From contig PNAH01000010.1 of NCBI GenBank assembly GCA_003170315.1, forward strand, positions 101,543 through 165,542: a stretch of DNA of 64,000 nt, given 5' to 3'. Below, in pieces: positions 18,237-26,303 of the stretch (position 1 is the first letter of the stretch; every line of letters starts with the position of its first letter). The translations under genes were made by a program, and so were the position numbers. This DNA comes from Acidimicrobiaceae bacterium. GTDB lineage: Bacteria; Actinomycetota; Acidimicrobiia; Acidimicrobiales; RAAP-2. Below the pieces are notes generated by a model. It searched no databases. It worked only from the letters and a program-made list of their open reading frames with translations, and was not told the DNA's origin.

Positions 18237-19490
18237 TCAGTCGGCGGCGCGAAGCTCAGAGAACGCCGCGTCGGTGGCCGACAGGGCGAGCTCCAGATCC
18301 GCGTCCGTCAGCGCGGCCGAGATGAACCAGTTGTGGCGTGGGTGTAAGTACAGGCCGCGACGCAACGCGCTCGCCGCAAACCTGTTGGCCATCGCCTTGT
18401 CGACGTCGCCCACAAAACTCATGTACGGCATCTGTGAGGGTCCGGTCTGGAGCACCTCGATCCCCCAGCGCTCGGACTGTTCCGCCAATCCCGTTCGCAA
18501 CGCGTCGCCCATTGCGACCATGCGCCCGACCGCATCGTCGCGTTGCAGCACCGTGAGCGTGGCGAGACTCGCGGCCATAGGCACTGACGAGAACCAGAAT
18601 GATCCGGTCGTGAACAGCGAAGCGGCCGCGTCGCGGAATCGGTCGTTGCCCAAGACGGCCGCGAGCGGATGACCGTTGGCGATGGCCTTGCTCCACGCCG
18701 AGAGGTCGGGGGCAACCCCGATGGTTTCCCAGCTCCCACCGAAGTGGAGGCGCATGCCGCAGCGCACGTCGTCCAGGATGAGTGCCGCTCCCGACGCGTC
18801 GCAGAGTTCACGTAGTCCGCGCGCGAACGCGGGATCGACCAACTCCTGGTCGAAGCCGGCGTCGTGTCGAAACGGCGAGACCAGAATGGCCGCGACGTCG
18901 TCGGAGAATGCTGCCCGAACGCTCTCGAGGTCGTTGTACGTGTAGCGAACGAGGTTCGCGCGATCTTCGCTCGTCGTACCGGTCTCGACGGGCGTGCACC
19001 ACGGCGCGGCACCGTGATACGCGCCCTTCGCCACAAGGATCTTTCGCTTACCGGTCGCGGCGCGTGCGATTGTGCAGCACAGGGTGGTGGCGTCGGTACC
19101 GTTTTTCTGGAGCATGGCCCAGTCGGCGTGGGCGACTACCGCGACCAGCCGCTCGGCGAGCTCGACCATGCGTTCCGAGGGTCCATCGAGGCAGTCGCCG
19201 AGCGCGGCCTGACGCGCCGCGGCCTCTTCCACCTCCGGGTGTTGGTGACCCAAGAGAACCGGGCCCCAGCTACACATCAAGTCGACGAACTCTCTCCCGT
19301 CCACGTCAACGACGCGGGCGCCGCGTCCGCTGGCGAAGAACTGTGGGTACTCGGACGGCAGGGCGTTCATGTTGAGGTGACCGTACATGCCGCCGGGGAT
19401 CACGGCTCTGGCCCTCACGCGAAGTTCGGCGTCCCTCGGTCGAGATCGATTATCCACGTCCGTCGGCAGTCCACTGGTTCGTAGCGTCAT
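18237..19490 (-). CDS. Class III aminotransferase, glutamate-1-semialdehyde-aminomutase-like (PLP)
   Basis: A 417-residue fold-type I PLP enzyme. The N-terminal AVIPGGMYGH, FVDLMCSWGPVLLGHQHPEV, the PLP-ring Asp in LDDVRCGMRL (about 240) and the Schiff-base Lys in AWSKAIANGHP (about 268) all fit. The usual DEV motif reads DDV. A true HemL is unlikely, since no tetrapyrrole genes are nearby and the operon is catabolic; it probably transaminates the imported compound. The ATG at 19490 is chosen over a GTG two codons upstream because GGAGG lies eight bases before it. The next gene follows after nine bases. Confidence 0.85.
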   Translation of the reverse strand: MTLRTSGLPTDVDNRSRPRDAELRVRARAVIPGGMYGHLNMNALPSEYPQFFASGRGARVVDVDGREFVDLMCSWGPVLLGHQHPEVEEAAARQAALGDCLDGPSERMVELAERLVAVVAHADWAMLQKNGTDATTLCCTIARAATGKRKILVAKGAYHGAAPWCTPVETGTTSEDRANLVRYTYNDLESVRAAFSDDVAAILVSPFRHDAGFDQELVDPAFARGLRELCDASGAALILDDVRCGMRLHFGGSWETIGVAPDLSAWSKAIANGHPLAAVLGNDRFRDAAASLFTTGSFWFSSVPMAASLATLTVLQRDDAVGRMVAMGDALRTGLAEQSERWGIEVLQTGPSQMPYMSFVGDVDKAMANRFAASALRRGLYLHPRHNWFISAALTDADLELALSATDAAFSELRAAD

Positions 19491-19515
19491 ATCCACTTCC
19501 TCCTCAATCGGTTAC

Positions 19516-20523
19516 TCACGCGTCAATGAATTCCTGTAGTCGATGGGCCGCAGCCCGGGCCGCATCATCGTTGTATCCATTGAGCAACGTAGCGACCTGT
19601 TCGAGACCCGTGATACCAGCGTCGGATCCGAGTCCCGTCGCCACGAGCCCCCCGCAGACAGTGCCGATCCACGCCGCTGACGCCGGGTCCAGTCCGCAGA
19701 GCAGTCCAATCAGAAACCCTGCGTCGAATCCATCACCACAGCCCGTCGTGTCCACCACGTCGATGTCCATCGCGGGAATGGACACGTCGATCTTACGGGT
19801 GACCACTCGGCATCCCTTCTCGCCCCGAGTGACCGCGACACCACCGGCGCCGGCCTCGAGCATGACGAGAGCGGCCTCGAGCACGTCAGTGCACTCCGCG
19901 AGGCCGAGTAGTTGCTCTTCGTTGGGACAGAACCAATCGGTGTGGCGTAGGACCGGACCGAGGTTGTTAAGGGATCGGCGATCACCGTTGCGCAACACGT
20001 CCATCGTCACGAGCGCACCATTGCGGCGCGCCGTCGCCACGAGCTGACCAATCACTTCGGGATCCATGGCGGGCATTGCGTCCAGGCCGCCCACGTGGAT
20101 GACACTGGCGGACAAAACGGCGTCGCGCTGCTCGTTAGTAAGGTCCGTCGCATTGAAAATGGCATTGGCGCCGGGCACGTGCAGCGCTGGACGTTCGCCA
20201 TTCGGACGAATCGGCAGGATGGTCGCGGAGGTCGCACCGGCGAGTCGCAGGAGAAGACTTGAATCAACGCCCGCGTCGTCGAGGAGGCGCACGACGAAAT
20301 CACCGAGGATATCGTCGCCGATCGCGCCCACGTTTCGCACGTGGATGCCCATTTTCGCGAGATCGACGCTGGTTCCCGCGGCCGTTCCGGCGGCCGTCGC
20401 GCGTATCTCATCGATCAGGATCGAGTGTTGCCCCGGCGGGATCGTCGTGACCGGTCGGCCCAGGATGTCAAGAATATGGACACCCAGGCATACGACGGAA
20501 CCGAGTCCCTTGAGGTCGCTCAC
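19516..20523 (-). CDS. PfkB-family carbohydrate kinase
   Basis: A 335-residue ribokinase-like sugar kinase. The N-terminal glycine region (TAAGTAAGTSVDLAKMG, then VGAIGDDILGDFV) and the C-terminal anion-hole motif are present. The latter reads DTTGCGDGFDAGF rather than the usual DTTGAGDxF; the catalytic Asp is kept. The GTG at 20523 overlaps the aldolase stop by four bases. Next to a class II aldolase it likely phosphorylates the sugar-like compound that the aldolase then cleaves. The exact substrate is unknown. Confidence 0.85.
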   Translation of the reverse strand: MSDLKGLGSVVCLGVHILDILGRPVTTIPPGQHSILIDEIRATAAGTAAGTSVDLAKMGIHVRNVGAIGDDILGDFVVRLLDDAGVDSSLLLRLAGATSATILPIRPNGERPALHVPGANAIFNATDLTNEQRDAVLSASVIHVGGLDAMPAMDPEVIGQLVATARRNGALVTMDVLRNGDRRSLNNLGPVLRHTDWFCPNEEQLLGLAECTDVLEAALVMLEAGAGGVAVTRGEKGCRVVTRKIDVSIPAMDIDVVDTTGCGDGFDAGFLIGLLCGLDPASAAWIGTVCGGLVATGLGSDAGITGLEQVATLLNGYNDDAARAAAHRLQEFIDA

Positions 20524-21203
20524 CGTGCTCCGTCTTCGAGCGCCGGCCCGCCGTAGCGACGGCGACGGACCTCGGCCTCCACCTCGGCCAATTCGTCCGC
20601 GGTGAGAATGCGGGGATCGCCGTAACCGAGTGAGAGTCGATAGACCTTGGCCAACCACTCAAGGAGCAGCGCACGCTCGTACGCCTGCTGCAGCGTGGCG
20701 CCACGAGTTACCGCCCCGTGGTTCTGCAGAATCGCGGCGTTACGACTCGCCATAACCGAGATCGCACCATCCGCCAAACCGTCAGAGCCGAAGCGCACAT
20801 AGTCGACCACTGGCACCGGGCCCCCAAGACCGGCGATCACGTAGTGAACGGCGGGAAGTTCCGACTGTGAAAGCGAGAGAGCCACGACTTCAGCGGAGTG
20901 CGTGTGCACCACGGCGCGAGCGTCGGTACTGCGGTAGATACCCGAGTGCATGGGCCACTCCGACGACACGGTGGCTTTGCCTGAGAGTTTCTGACCGTCG
21001 AGGGATACCACGCAGACGTCCTCGGGCGCGATCTCGCGATAGAGGATGCCACTCGGACTGATCGCTACGACGTCGCCCACGCGCACGCTGAGATTGCCGG
21101 CCGTGCCAACGGCGAGCCCGTCCTCGAGCATTCGCACGCCGTAGGCCACCAGATCGCGACGAGCGAAGTCAAGCTCGCGCTCGTCAGCTTCCACTCGACC
21201 CAT
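20520..21203 (-). CDS. Class II aldolase (L-fuculose-phosphate aldolase / adducin family)
   Basis: A 227-residue zinc aldolase. The Zn-binding His pair is in VVHTHSAEV and the third His in ILQNHGAVTRG; the catalytic Glu is in SSEWPMHSGIY. The length matches FucA/AraD relatives. Such enzymes split sugar phosphates, usually to DHAP and an aldehyde. It is the first gene of the nine-gene operon, with GGGGGATAGGGG before its ATG. A divergently transcribed TetR gene starts 142 bases away. The kinase overlap supports consecutive kinase and aldolase steps. Confidence 0.88.
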   Translation of the reverse strand: MGRVEADERELDFARRDLVAYGVRMLEDGLAVGTAGNLSVRVGDVVAISPSGILYREIAPEDVCVVSLDGQKLSGKATVSSEWPMHSGIYRSTDARAVVHTHSAEVVALSLSQSELPAVHYVIAGLGGPVPVVDYVRFGSDGLADGAISVMASRNAAILQNHGAVTRGATLQQAYERALLLEWLAKVYRLSLGYGDPRILTADELAEVEAEVRRRRYGGPALEDGAR

Positions 21204-21240
21204 CCCCTATCCCCCGTTCGGTGCACGCGCTACGCCGCCG

Positions 21241-21268
21241 GATTTTATACGGATGACCGACAAAAATC
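21241..21268. promoter_or_regulatory. Candidate operator in the divergent promoter region
   Basis: The AT-rich block between the aldolase operon and the divergent TetR gene contains an inverted repeat GATTTT ... AAAATC with a 16-base spacer. TetR-family proteins usually bind such symmetrical sites between divergent genes. The arms are short, so this could be chance. Confidence 0.35.
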
Positions 21269-21344
21269 AATCCCGAATCAGTAATCTGCTTGCGAGTGCC
21301 CGATATCGTAGGGCGCTACCACTGAGAGTGAGGCGAGGAGGTCC

Positions 21345-21947
21345 GTGCCCAAGATCGTCGATTGGGAGGTCCGCAAGGACTCAATCTTAGAAGCGACGTG
21401 GCGCGTCATCGCCCGCGACGGACTGGCGAACACGACCGTGCGCGCCATTGCTCGCGAGGCCGATTGTTCACAGGGAATTCTCTCGCACTACTTTGACGAC
21501 AAACTGGACATCCTCGCCTCGGCCTTGTTGCTGTCACACCGTCGAGTTCGCGAGCGCACAGAAAAGAAGGTGAAGGTTCTTCGAGGCATGTCGGCCCTTC
21601 GCATCGCAATGCAAGAGGCGCTCCCCCTTGACGCCGAGCGTGAACTTGAAGCTCGCATCGAGGTGAGTTTCTGGGGACGAATGCTGGGAGACGCTCGACT
21701 CGTCGACCTAGGTCGGAGCGAAGTCGACCTCCTCCGTGACCGGCTCCGTGGCCACCTGATCGAGGCGCTTGACGCGAACGAACTACGTCCGGACCTTGAC
21801 CTGGAACTCGCGACGCAAGAATTGCTCATATTGATTGACGGCATCAGCGTCGAGCGCGTTCATTTCCCGAAATCCGTGTCGCCGTCCCGTCAGTTGGAAC
21901 TCCTTGAGCGCAGACTTTCCTCGTTCCAAGAAGTGCCGGTCCAATGA
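21345..21947 (+). CDS. TetR-family regulator (BetI-like), likely controls the divergent operon
   Basis: A 200-residue regulator. The N-terminal helix-turn-helix (about 10-55: SILEATWRVIARDGLANTTVRAIAREADCSQ, HYFDDK) and the later helices with RIEVSFWGRML resemble the BetI-like branch, which often controls uptake and catabolism of amines. The GTG start has GAGGAGG six bases upstream. Its position, facing away from the aldolase-kinase-importer operon, suggests it represses that operon. It may also be cotranscribed with the MFS gene 83 bases downstream. Confidence 0.88.
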   Translation: MPKIVDWEVRKDSILEATWRVIARDGLANTTVRAIAREADCSQGILSHYFDDKLDILASALLLSHRRVRERTEKKVKVLRGMSALRIAMQEALPLDAERELEARIEVSFWGRMLGDARLVDLGRSEVDLLRDRLRGHLIEALDANELRPDLDLELATQELLILIDGISVERVHFPKSVSPSRQLELLERRLSSFQEVPVQ

Positions 21948-22030
21948 CGCCCAATTTGAATTGACTGAGGTCGCATGATCATTCGGTCACTCATGTTGCT
22001 TTCAACTATTGAGGCTGTGAGGCACCCCAA

Positions 22031-23599
22031 ATGACCGCTGCTGACCGTCCCATTGTCCCGACGCCCGTGAGCGCCTCGCGCAACCGGTGGACGCTGATCG
22101 CGGTCTGCGCGGGCACCTTCATGCTGCTCGTTGACGTGACGATCGTGCAAGTCGCGCTGCCGACGATCCAACGGCACCTCGGCGCCTCATTCACCGACCT
22201 CCAATGGGTGATCGACGCTTACGCGCTCAGCCTTGCCGCGTTCATCCTCACCTGGGGTTCGATCTCAGACCGCTTCGGACGGAAGCGGGTCTTCATCGCC
22301 GGGCTCGCAGTGTTCACGGCGTCGTCACTGCTCTGCGGGCTCGCCCAGTCGATCAACATGCTCATCTGGTCGCGCGCCTTACAGGGCGTCGGCGGCGCAG
22401 CGATGTTCGCGACCGGTCTCGCCCTCATCGCCCAGGATTTCCAAGGCCCGGCGCGCGGCAAGGCGATCGCGGCGTGGGGCGCAACCGTCGGCGGCGCGGT
22501 AGCGATCGGGCCGCTCGTCGGCGGGGTGCTCACGAGCGGCGTCGGCTGGCGCTGGATCTTCATCGTCAACGTGCCCATCGGCGTCGTGGCGATCTGGCTC
22601 TCCTCGACGAAGATGCGCAACAAGAAGGACCCTGGCGCGACTCGCCTCGACGGTCTCGGCCTCGTCAGTTTCTCTGCGGCGATGTTTCTGCTTGAGCTCG
22701 GTCTCATCCGGGGTAACTCTCTCGGTTGGTCGAGCGGGCCGATTGTAGCGATGTTCTGTGGCTCAGGGGCCGCCTTTCTCGCCTTCGTCTTCATTGAACT
22801 CCACCAGGTCCGGCCAATGTTTGACCTCTCGCTCTTTCGCAAACCCGGCTTCAGCGGAGTCTCGCTCGGCACCTTCGCGGTCGGCGGCGGAATGTTCGCC
22901 CTCATCCCGTACCTCACCTTGTACCTGCAGAACGACCTCGGCTACTCTCCGCTCAGCGGAGGTCTGCGCCTCTTGCCGATGACCGTGCTCACCTTCCTCG
23001 TGCCATTCATCTTCCGCGCCCCCGCACAGAAACTCCCGCCCGGCGTCGTGCTCGGTGGTGGCATCGCGATCACCGCCAGTGGCATCGTCGCGTTGCTCGC
23101 GGTTGGGGCCAGCTCCGGCTGGACCGTCCTGATCCCGGGGATGGTGCTCTCCGGCATCGGCATCGGCATCGCCAATCCGGCCATCGCGCGCGTTGGTCTT
23201 GGTGTCGTACCACCTGAACGCAGCGGCATGGCGTCGGGTATCAGCAACACGTTCCGCATCGGCGGGCTCGCGACAGGGGTTGCGGCGCTCGGCGCGGTGT
23301 TCCAGCAGCGGATCACCTCCTCGATGTCGGCAAGTATCGGCGCGCACGCCGCTGCGCTGGGCCGCGTCATCTCCTCGGCTGGCGTCAAGGCGGCCGCACA
23401 CGGCCAAATAAGGATCGCTGACGCTGCCCGCGTCGCCTTCGTCTCGGGGCTGCGCACGATCCTCATCATCGGCGCGTTTGTCGTCGCGTTCGGTGCGGTC
23501 GCCGCCGCGTGCCTCGTCCGATCCAAGGACTTCCACCCTGCAACCACGCCGGTGTCCAAACCCGAGCCCGCCCCACCCATCGCGACCGAGCCCACTTAA
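22031..23599 (+). CDS. MFS exporter, DHA2 (EmrB/QacA) family
   Basis: A 522-residue transporter with about 14 hydrophobic helices. The motif-A loop reads GSISDRFGRKRVFI; the N-terminal LLVDVTIVQVALPTIQRHLG and LQWVIDAYALSLAAF are hallmarks of the EmrB/QacA drug:H+ antiporter group. The fifth helix shows the motif-C-like GPLVGGVLTSGVGWRWIFIVN. The ATG at 22031 begins the conserved cytosolic N-terminus. Its GC content and C-ending codon use look stronger than in neighbouring genes by eye, hinting at separate acquisition. The substrate is unknown. Confidence 0.9.
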   Translation: MTAADRPIVPTPVSASRNRWTLIAVCAGTFMLLVDVTIVQVALPTIQRHLGASFTDLQWVIDAYALSLAAFILTWGSISDRFGRKRVFIAGLAVFTASSLLCGLAQSINMLIWSRALQGVGGAAMFATGLALIAQDFQGPARGKAIAAWGATVGGAVAIGPLVGGVLTSGVGWRWIFIVNVPIGVVAIWLSSTKMRNKKDPGATRLDGLGLVSFSAAMFLLELGLIRGNSLGWSSGPIVAMFCGSGAAFLAFVFIELHQVRPMFDLSLFRKPGFSGVSLGTFAVGGGMFALIPYLTLYLQNDLGYSPLSGGLRLLPMTVLTFLVPFIFRAPAQKLPPGVVLGGGIAITASGIVALLAVGASSGWTVLIPGMVLSGIGIGIANPAIARVGLGVVPPERSGMASGISNTFRIGGLATGVAALGAVFQQRITSSMSASIGAHAAALGRVISSAGVKAAAHGQIRIADAARVAFVSGLRTILIIGAFVVAFGAVAAACLVRSKDFHPATTPVSKPEPAPPIATEPT

Positions 23600-23639
23600 T
23601 GGGCGCGCGCTCGTTTCAACGCCGACTCCTGATAGCGGG

Positions 23640-23673
23640 CTCGAGTCGCCAGCGTTTAGTAGCAGATCTGTTG
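23640..23673 (+). repeat. 34-bp imperfect direct repeat, copy 1
   Basis: This segment (core GTAGCAGATCTGTTG) recurs at 24191-24224 in the same orientation with five mismatches by my alignment. The two copies bracket a small membrane-protein gene and lie just outside the left boundary of the island. No coding or RNA function is evident. Confidence 0.7.
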
Positions 23674-23779
23674 AGGCGATACCATCAAACGCGCAGAGCG
23701 AGATTGTTCAACATAGTCAACCTCAACATTCGAAGGAAAGTTGACCTATGATCACTTTGTCCTTGAGAAGGGATTTACT

Positions 23780-24013
23780 GTGTCCGCTGGTCGCAATGCC
23801 CTCATTACGTTATTGGTACTGATCGGTCTCATTTTTATCGCGGTAGGCATCGTGTACTTCACGGTGAAAGCTGGATCGTTACCGTCGTTCATTCCAGGAC
23901 ACATCGCTCATTCAAGCGCCCACCGCTCCAAGCGCGGACTGATCGCCGTCATCCTCGGTGCGGTCGTGTTGCTGGTCGCGATGGTTGGCGCATCGGTCGG
24001 GCGGCGGCGCTAG
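23780..24013 (+). CDS. Small two-helix membrane protein
   Basis: A 77-residue protein with two hydrophobic helices (ALITLLVLIGLIFIAVGIVYF and GLIAVILGAVVLLVAMVGA) separated by a His/Ser/Lys-containing loop and ending GRRR. The GTG start at 23780 has AGAAGGGA upstream at good spacing; a TTG 39 bases earlier lacks this. Small proteins of this layout are frequent in actinobacteria; I know no function. It sits between the two 34-bp direct repeats. Confidence 0.6.
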   Translation: MSAGRNALITLLVLIGLIFIAVGIVYFTVKAGSLPSFIPGHIAHSSAHRSKRGLIAVILGAVVLLVAMVGASVGRRR

Positions 24014-24190
24014 ATAAATCCAGCCGAAGCCGAGTCACGACAAAATACGGCCCTGAGATTCTGCGTTCTCTAACGGATTGCTTCAACTCTGCTTTGGTGA
24101 TACTGCCTCAGCGAGCAGTACCCCAATCATTGAGATAACGGGAAATTTTCGGCGATTGCTTCTCCAGATTTGCAGTCATGACCTGTTTCA

Positions 24191-24224
24191 CTCAAGCCGC
24201 CAGTGCTTGGTAGCAGATCTGTTG
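24191..24224 (+). repeat. 34-bp imperfect direct repeat, copy 2
   Basis: Second copy of the element at 23640-23673, about 550 bases away in the same orientation. It lies about 110 bases before the tRNA-like fragment at 24337, so it may mark an older recombination event near the same insertion hotspot. Confidence 0.7.
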
Positions 24225-24336
24225 CTTCGGTTCGCCGATCTCAACCCACACTTCGAACTGCTCACTCAGTTGCTCATGGATCAACTTTGGAGGGAGTTAA
24301 TCCTCCCAAGAATCGAAGGTTTACGGGAAAAATCGA

Positions 24337-24373
24337 TGGGTCGTACAGGACTTGAACCTGTGACCCCTTGCGT
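24337..24373 (-). repeat. tRNA 3'-end fragment, candidate distal attachment site
   Basis: Read on the minus strand this is the 3' half of a tRNA: the 3' arm of the anticodon stem, the variable region, a complete T-arm (ACAGG-TTCAAGT-CCTGT), the acceptor strand ACGACCC and discriminator A. No D-arm or 5' acceptor strand precedes it, so it is not a tRNA gene. It differs from the same part of tRNA-Val at three positions, two of them a compensating T-stem pair. It begins one base after the stop codon of the aldehyde dehydrogenase gene. Confidence 0.8.
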
Positions 24374-24374
24374 A

Positions 24375-25760
24375 TTAATCCTTGGTTGTACTCGGAGTAT
24401 GGATCAACTTCTTGTTCACGAACTCTTCGATGCCGTAGGGACCGAGTTCGCGACCCACGCCGGATCGCTTCGTGCCACCGAATGGCAACTCAGCGCCGCC
24501 GCCCTCCGGTGTGTTGATCCACACCATGCCCGTGTCGAGGCGGTCGGCCACGTCGAGCGCCAACTTCTCGTTGGCACTGTAGACACTCGCGCCGAGGCCG
24601 TATGGCGTGTCGTTCGCTAGGGTCACGGCTTCGTCGGCGTTAGCGACACGGTAAACCACGGCGACTGGTCCAAAAAGTTCCTCACGGAACGCGCGCATCG
24701 CGGGCACTACGTCAGTAAGCACACTCGGTTCGAAGAACGCACCCGGTCCGCTCACTCGACTTCCGCCGGTGCGCACGGTCGCGCCCTTGCTAACGGCGTC
24801 ATCAACTTGCTCTTGCAAGTTCCTCGCGGCCTGCTCGGATGACAGTGGGCCGTACGAGGTGTCCGGGTGAGTCGGGTCGCCAGTCTTGCGGGACGCCATC
24901 GCGTTGGTGAACTGTTCGACGAAATCGTCGTAGATGGCGTCGGCCACGATAAAGCGCTTTGATGCGTTACAGGCCTGACCGCCATTCTCCATGCGCGCGC
25001 CGACCGCCTCGCCAACCACTTTTGCTAGATCGTCAGTGTCGAGGACAATGAACGGATCTGACCCACCGAGCTCAAGGACGACCTTCTTCAAGTTCTTTCC
25101 CGCAATGGCCGCGACGGCGGTTCCTGCGCGTTCACTTCCGGTCACGGACACGCCACAAATACGAGGGTCGGCAATAATCTCGGCGACCTGTTCGTTCGTG
25201 GCGAAAATATTGATATACACATCGGCCGGAAGTCCAGCGTCATGGAAGATCTTTTCCATCGCGAGCGCCGACTCGGGACACTGTGGCGCGTGCTTGAGCA
25301 AGATGGTATTGCCAATCATGATGTTGGGTGCGGCGAACCGAGCAACCTGGTAGTACGGGTAGTTCCACGGCATGATGCCCAGTAGCGCGCCGACTGGAGC
25401 TTTGCGAACCCACGCGGTGCCGCCCGTGTTGGATGCGAGGGGTGCGTCGGCCAGCAGGGTCGGCCCCTGGTCGGCGTAGTACCGGTAAATATCGACCACA
25501 AAACTAATTTCGCCCAGTGCTTCGGCGGTCGTCTTACCCATTTCGCGCGTGATGACTGCGGCAAGCGTGTCGGCCCGATCACGATAGAGATCGGCCACTC
25601 GATGCAATATCTTCGCGCGTTCTGTCTTCGCCGTGGTACGCCATGATTGGTAGCTCTCGTGAACGCGAGCGAGGACGTCGGCAATCGTGGCGTCTGTCGC
25701 AGTCGGGAATTCACTCAGGGTCTGGCCGGTGGCGGGATTAACGACTTGGTACAGGCTCAT
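24375..25760 (-). CDS. NAD(P)-dependent aldehyde dehydrogenase, succinate-semialdehyde-type
   Basis: A 461-residue aldehyde dehydrogenase of the GabD-like (SSADH) branch. The catalytic Glu230 is in VVLELGGSDP, the nucleophile Cys264 in NGGQACNASKR, the cofactor region is SVTGSERAG, and there is a C-terminal PFGGTKRSGVGRELG. It oxidises an aldehyde such as succinate semialdehyde to the acid. GAGGAA precedes the ATG. It lies at the island's left edge, its stop adjoining the tRNA fragment. A 27-bp palindrome and a candidate promoter are upstream, so it probably has its own transcript. Confidence 0.88.
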   Translation of the reverse strand: MSLYQVVNPATGQTLSEFPTATDATIADVLARVHESYQSWRTTAKTERAKILHRVADLYRDRADTLAAVITREMGKTTAEALGEISFVVDIYRYYADQGPTLLADAPLASNTGGTAWVRKAPVGALLGIMPWNYPYYQVARFAAPNIMIGNTILLKHAPQCPESALAMEKIFHDAGLPADVYINIFATNEQVAEIIADPRICGVSVTGSERAGTAVAAIAGKNLKKVVLELGGSDPFIVLDTDDLAKVVGEAVGARMENGGQACNASKRFIVADAIYDDFVEQFTNAMASRKTGDPTHPDTSYGPLSSEQAARNLQEQVDDAVSKGATVRTGGSRVSGPGAFFEPSVLTDVVPAMRAFREELFGPVAVVYRVANADEAVTLANDTPYGLGASVYSANEKLALDVADRLDTGMVWINTPEGGGAELPFGGTKRSGVGRELGPYGIEEFVNKKLIHTPSTTKD

Positions 25761-25819
25761 AGTGAAATTCCTCTTTCAATTGTGGCAGGGGGGCCGAGAA
25801 CCCTCATGCCCGGCCGACG

Positions 25820-25848
25820 GTATAACAATCGATCTACTTACTTCTTAA
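25820..25848 (-). promoter_or_regulatory. Candidate promoter of the aldehyde dehydrogenase gene
   Basis: On the minus strand TTAAGA (25843-25848) and TTATAC (25820-25825) are separated by 17 bases, a reasonable housekeeping-sigma promoter, about 60 bases upstream of the start codon. The -35 hexamer abuts the 27-bp palindrome. Confidence 0.45.
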
Positions 25849-25874
25849 GTCCGTCGACGTCACGTCCACGGACT
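25848..25874. promoter_or_regulatory. 27-bp near-perfect palindrome, candidate operator
   Basis: Two 13-base arms (AGTCCGTCGACGT and its partner) with one mismatch flank a single central base. The palindrome directly adjoins the candidate -35 box of the aldehyde dehydrogenase gene. Size and symmetry suit a dimeric regulator. It has no loop and no T-run, so a terminator role is less likely. Confidence 0.55.
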
Positions 25875-26303
25875 CAGGGGCACGGTGGCGCCGTTCCCCA
25901 GTTCAGTGTAATGACGTCAGTCGAGCCGGGTTTCTTAGTCATGAAAGTCCTCAGAGTAGGGTCTGCCCCCGAATTAGTTGACTCCTTGACCTGACCTCAA
26001 GATTTCGCGTCCCAAGTTCGCGTGGAGTTCCCGCGACTAAGAAAAGTGAAGAACCTGCCGTTAGAAACACCAGTTGATTAGCGATTATCCTCGCTCCAGT
26101 TAGAAAGGACCTCCGCCCTTTCAAGATGGCGTGAGTAATTCGAACCCCATTTAGTGGGTCCCTTAGCCTCTACCAATGTTCGACGCGCGCCGAGATTGAC
26201 TTCGACTTCGTCATACCGGACAAGGTTTTTGGTCGCCGAAATCACTTTTGACCCTCAACGGAATTATCGGCTCACCAGCCAATATTCTCACGAATGTTCC
26301 GAA
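25875..26303. other. Intergenic remainder upstream of the palindrome
   Basis: About 430 bases between the aldehyde dehydrogenase promoter region and the stop of the ThDP enzyme gene. Open frames are short and lack family features. It may hold the 3' UTR of the upstream operon; I see no clear hairpin terminator. Confidence 0.4.

Noticed and set aside
18237-19490. Housekeeping HemL (glutamate-1-semialdehyde aminomutase)
   Set aside because: It has DDV instead of the DEV motif, lies inside a catabolic importer operon and has no tetrapyrrole genes nearby.
22763-23536. 257-codon minus-strand frame opposite the MFS exporter gene
   Set aside because: Asp/Glu/Arg-rich shadow translation. The plus strand encodes an unmistakable 14-helix transporter.
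24337-24420. A second complete tRNA gene on the minus strand
   Set aside because: Only the 3' half folds. The sequence before the anticodon-stem remnant gives no D-arm, no anticodon stem 5' arm and no acceptor 5' strand, so it is a fragment.
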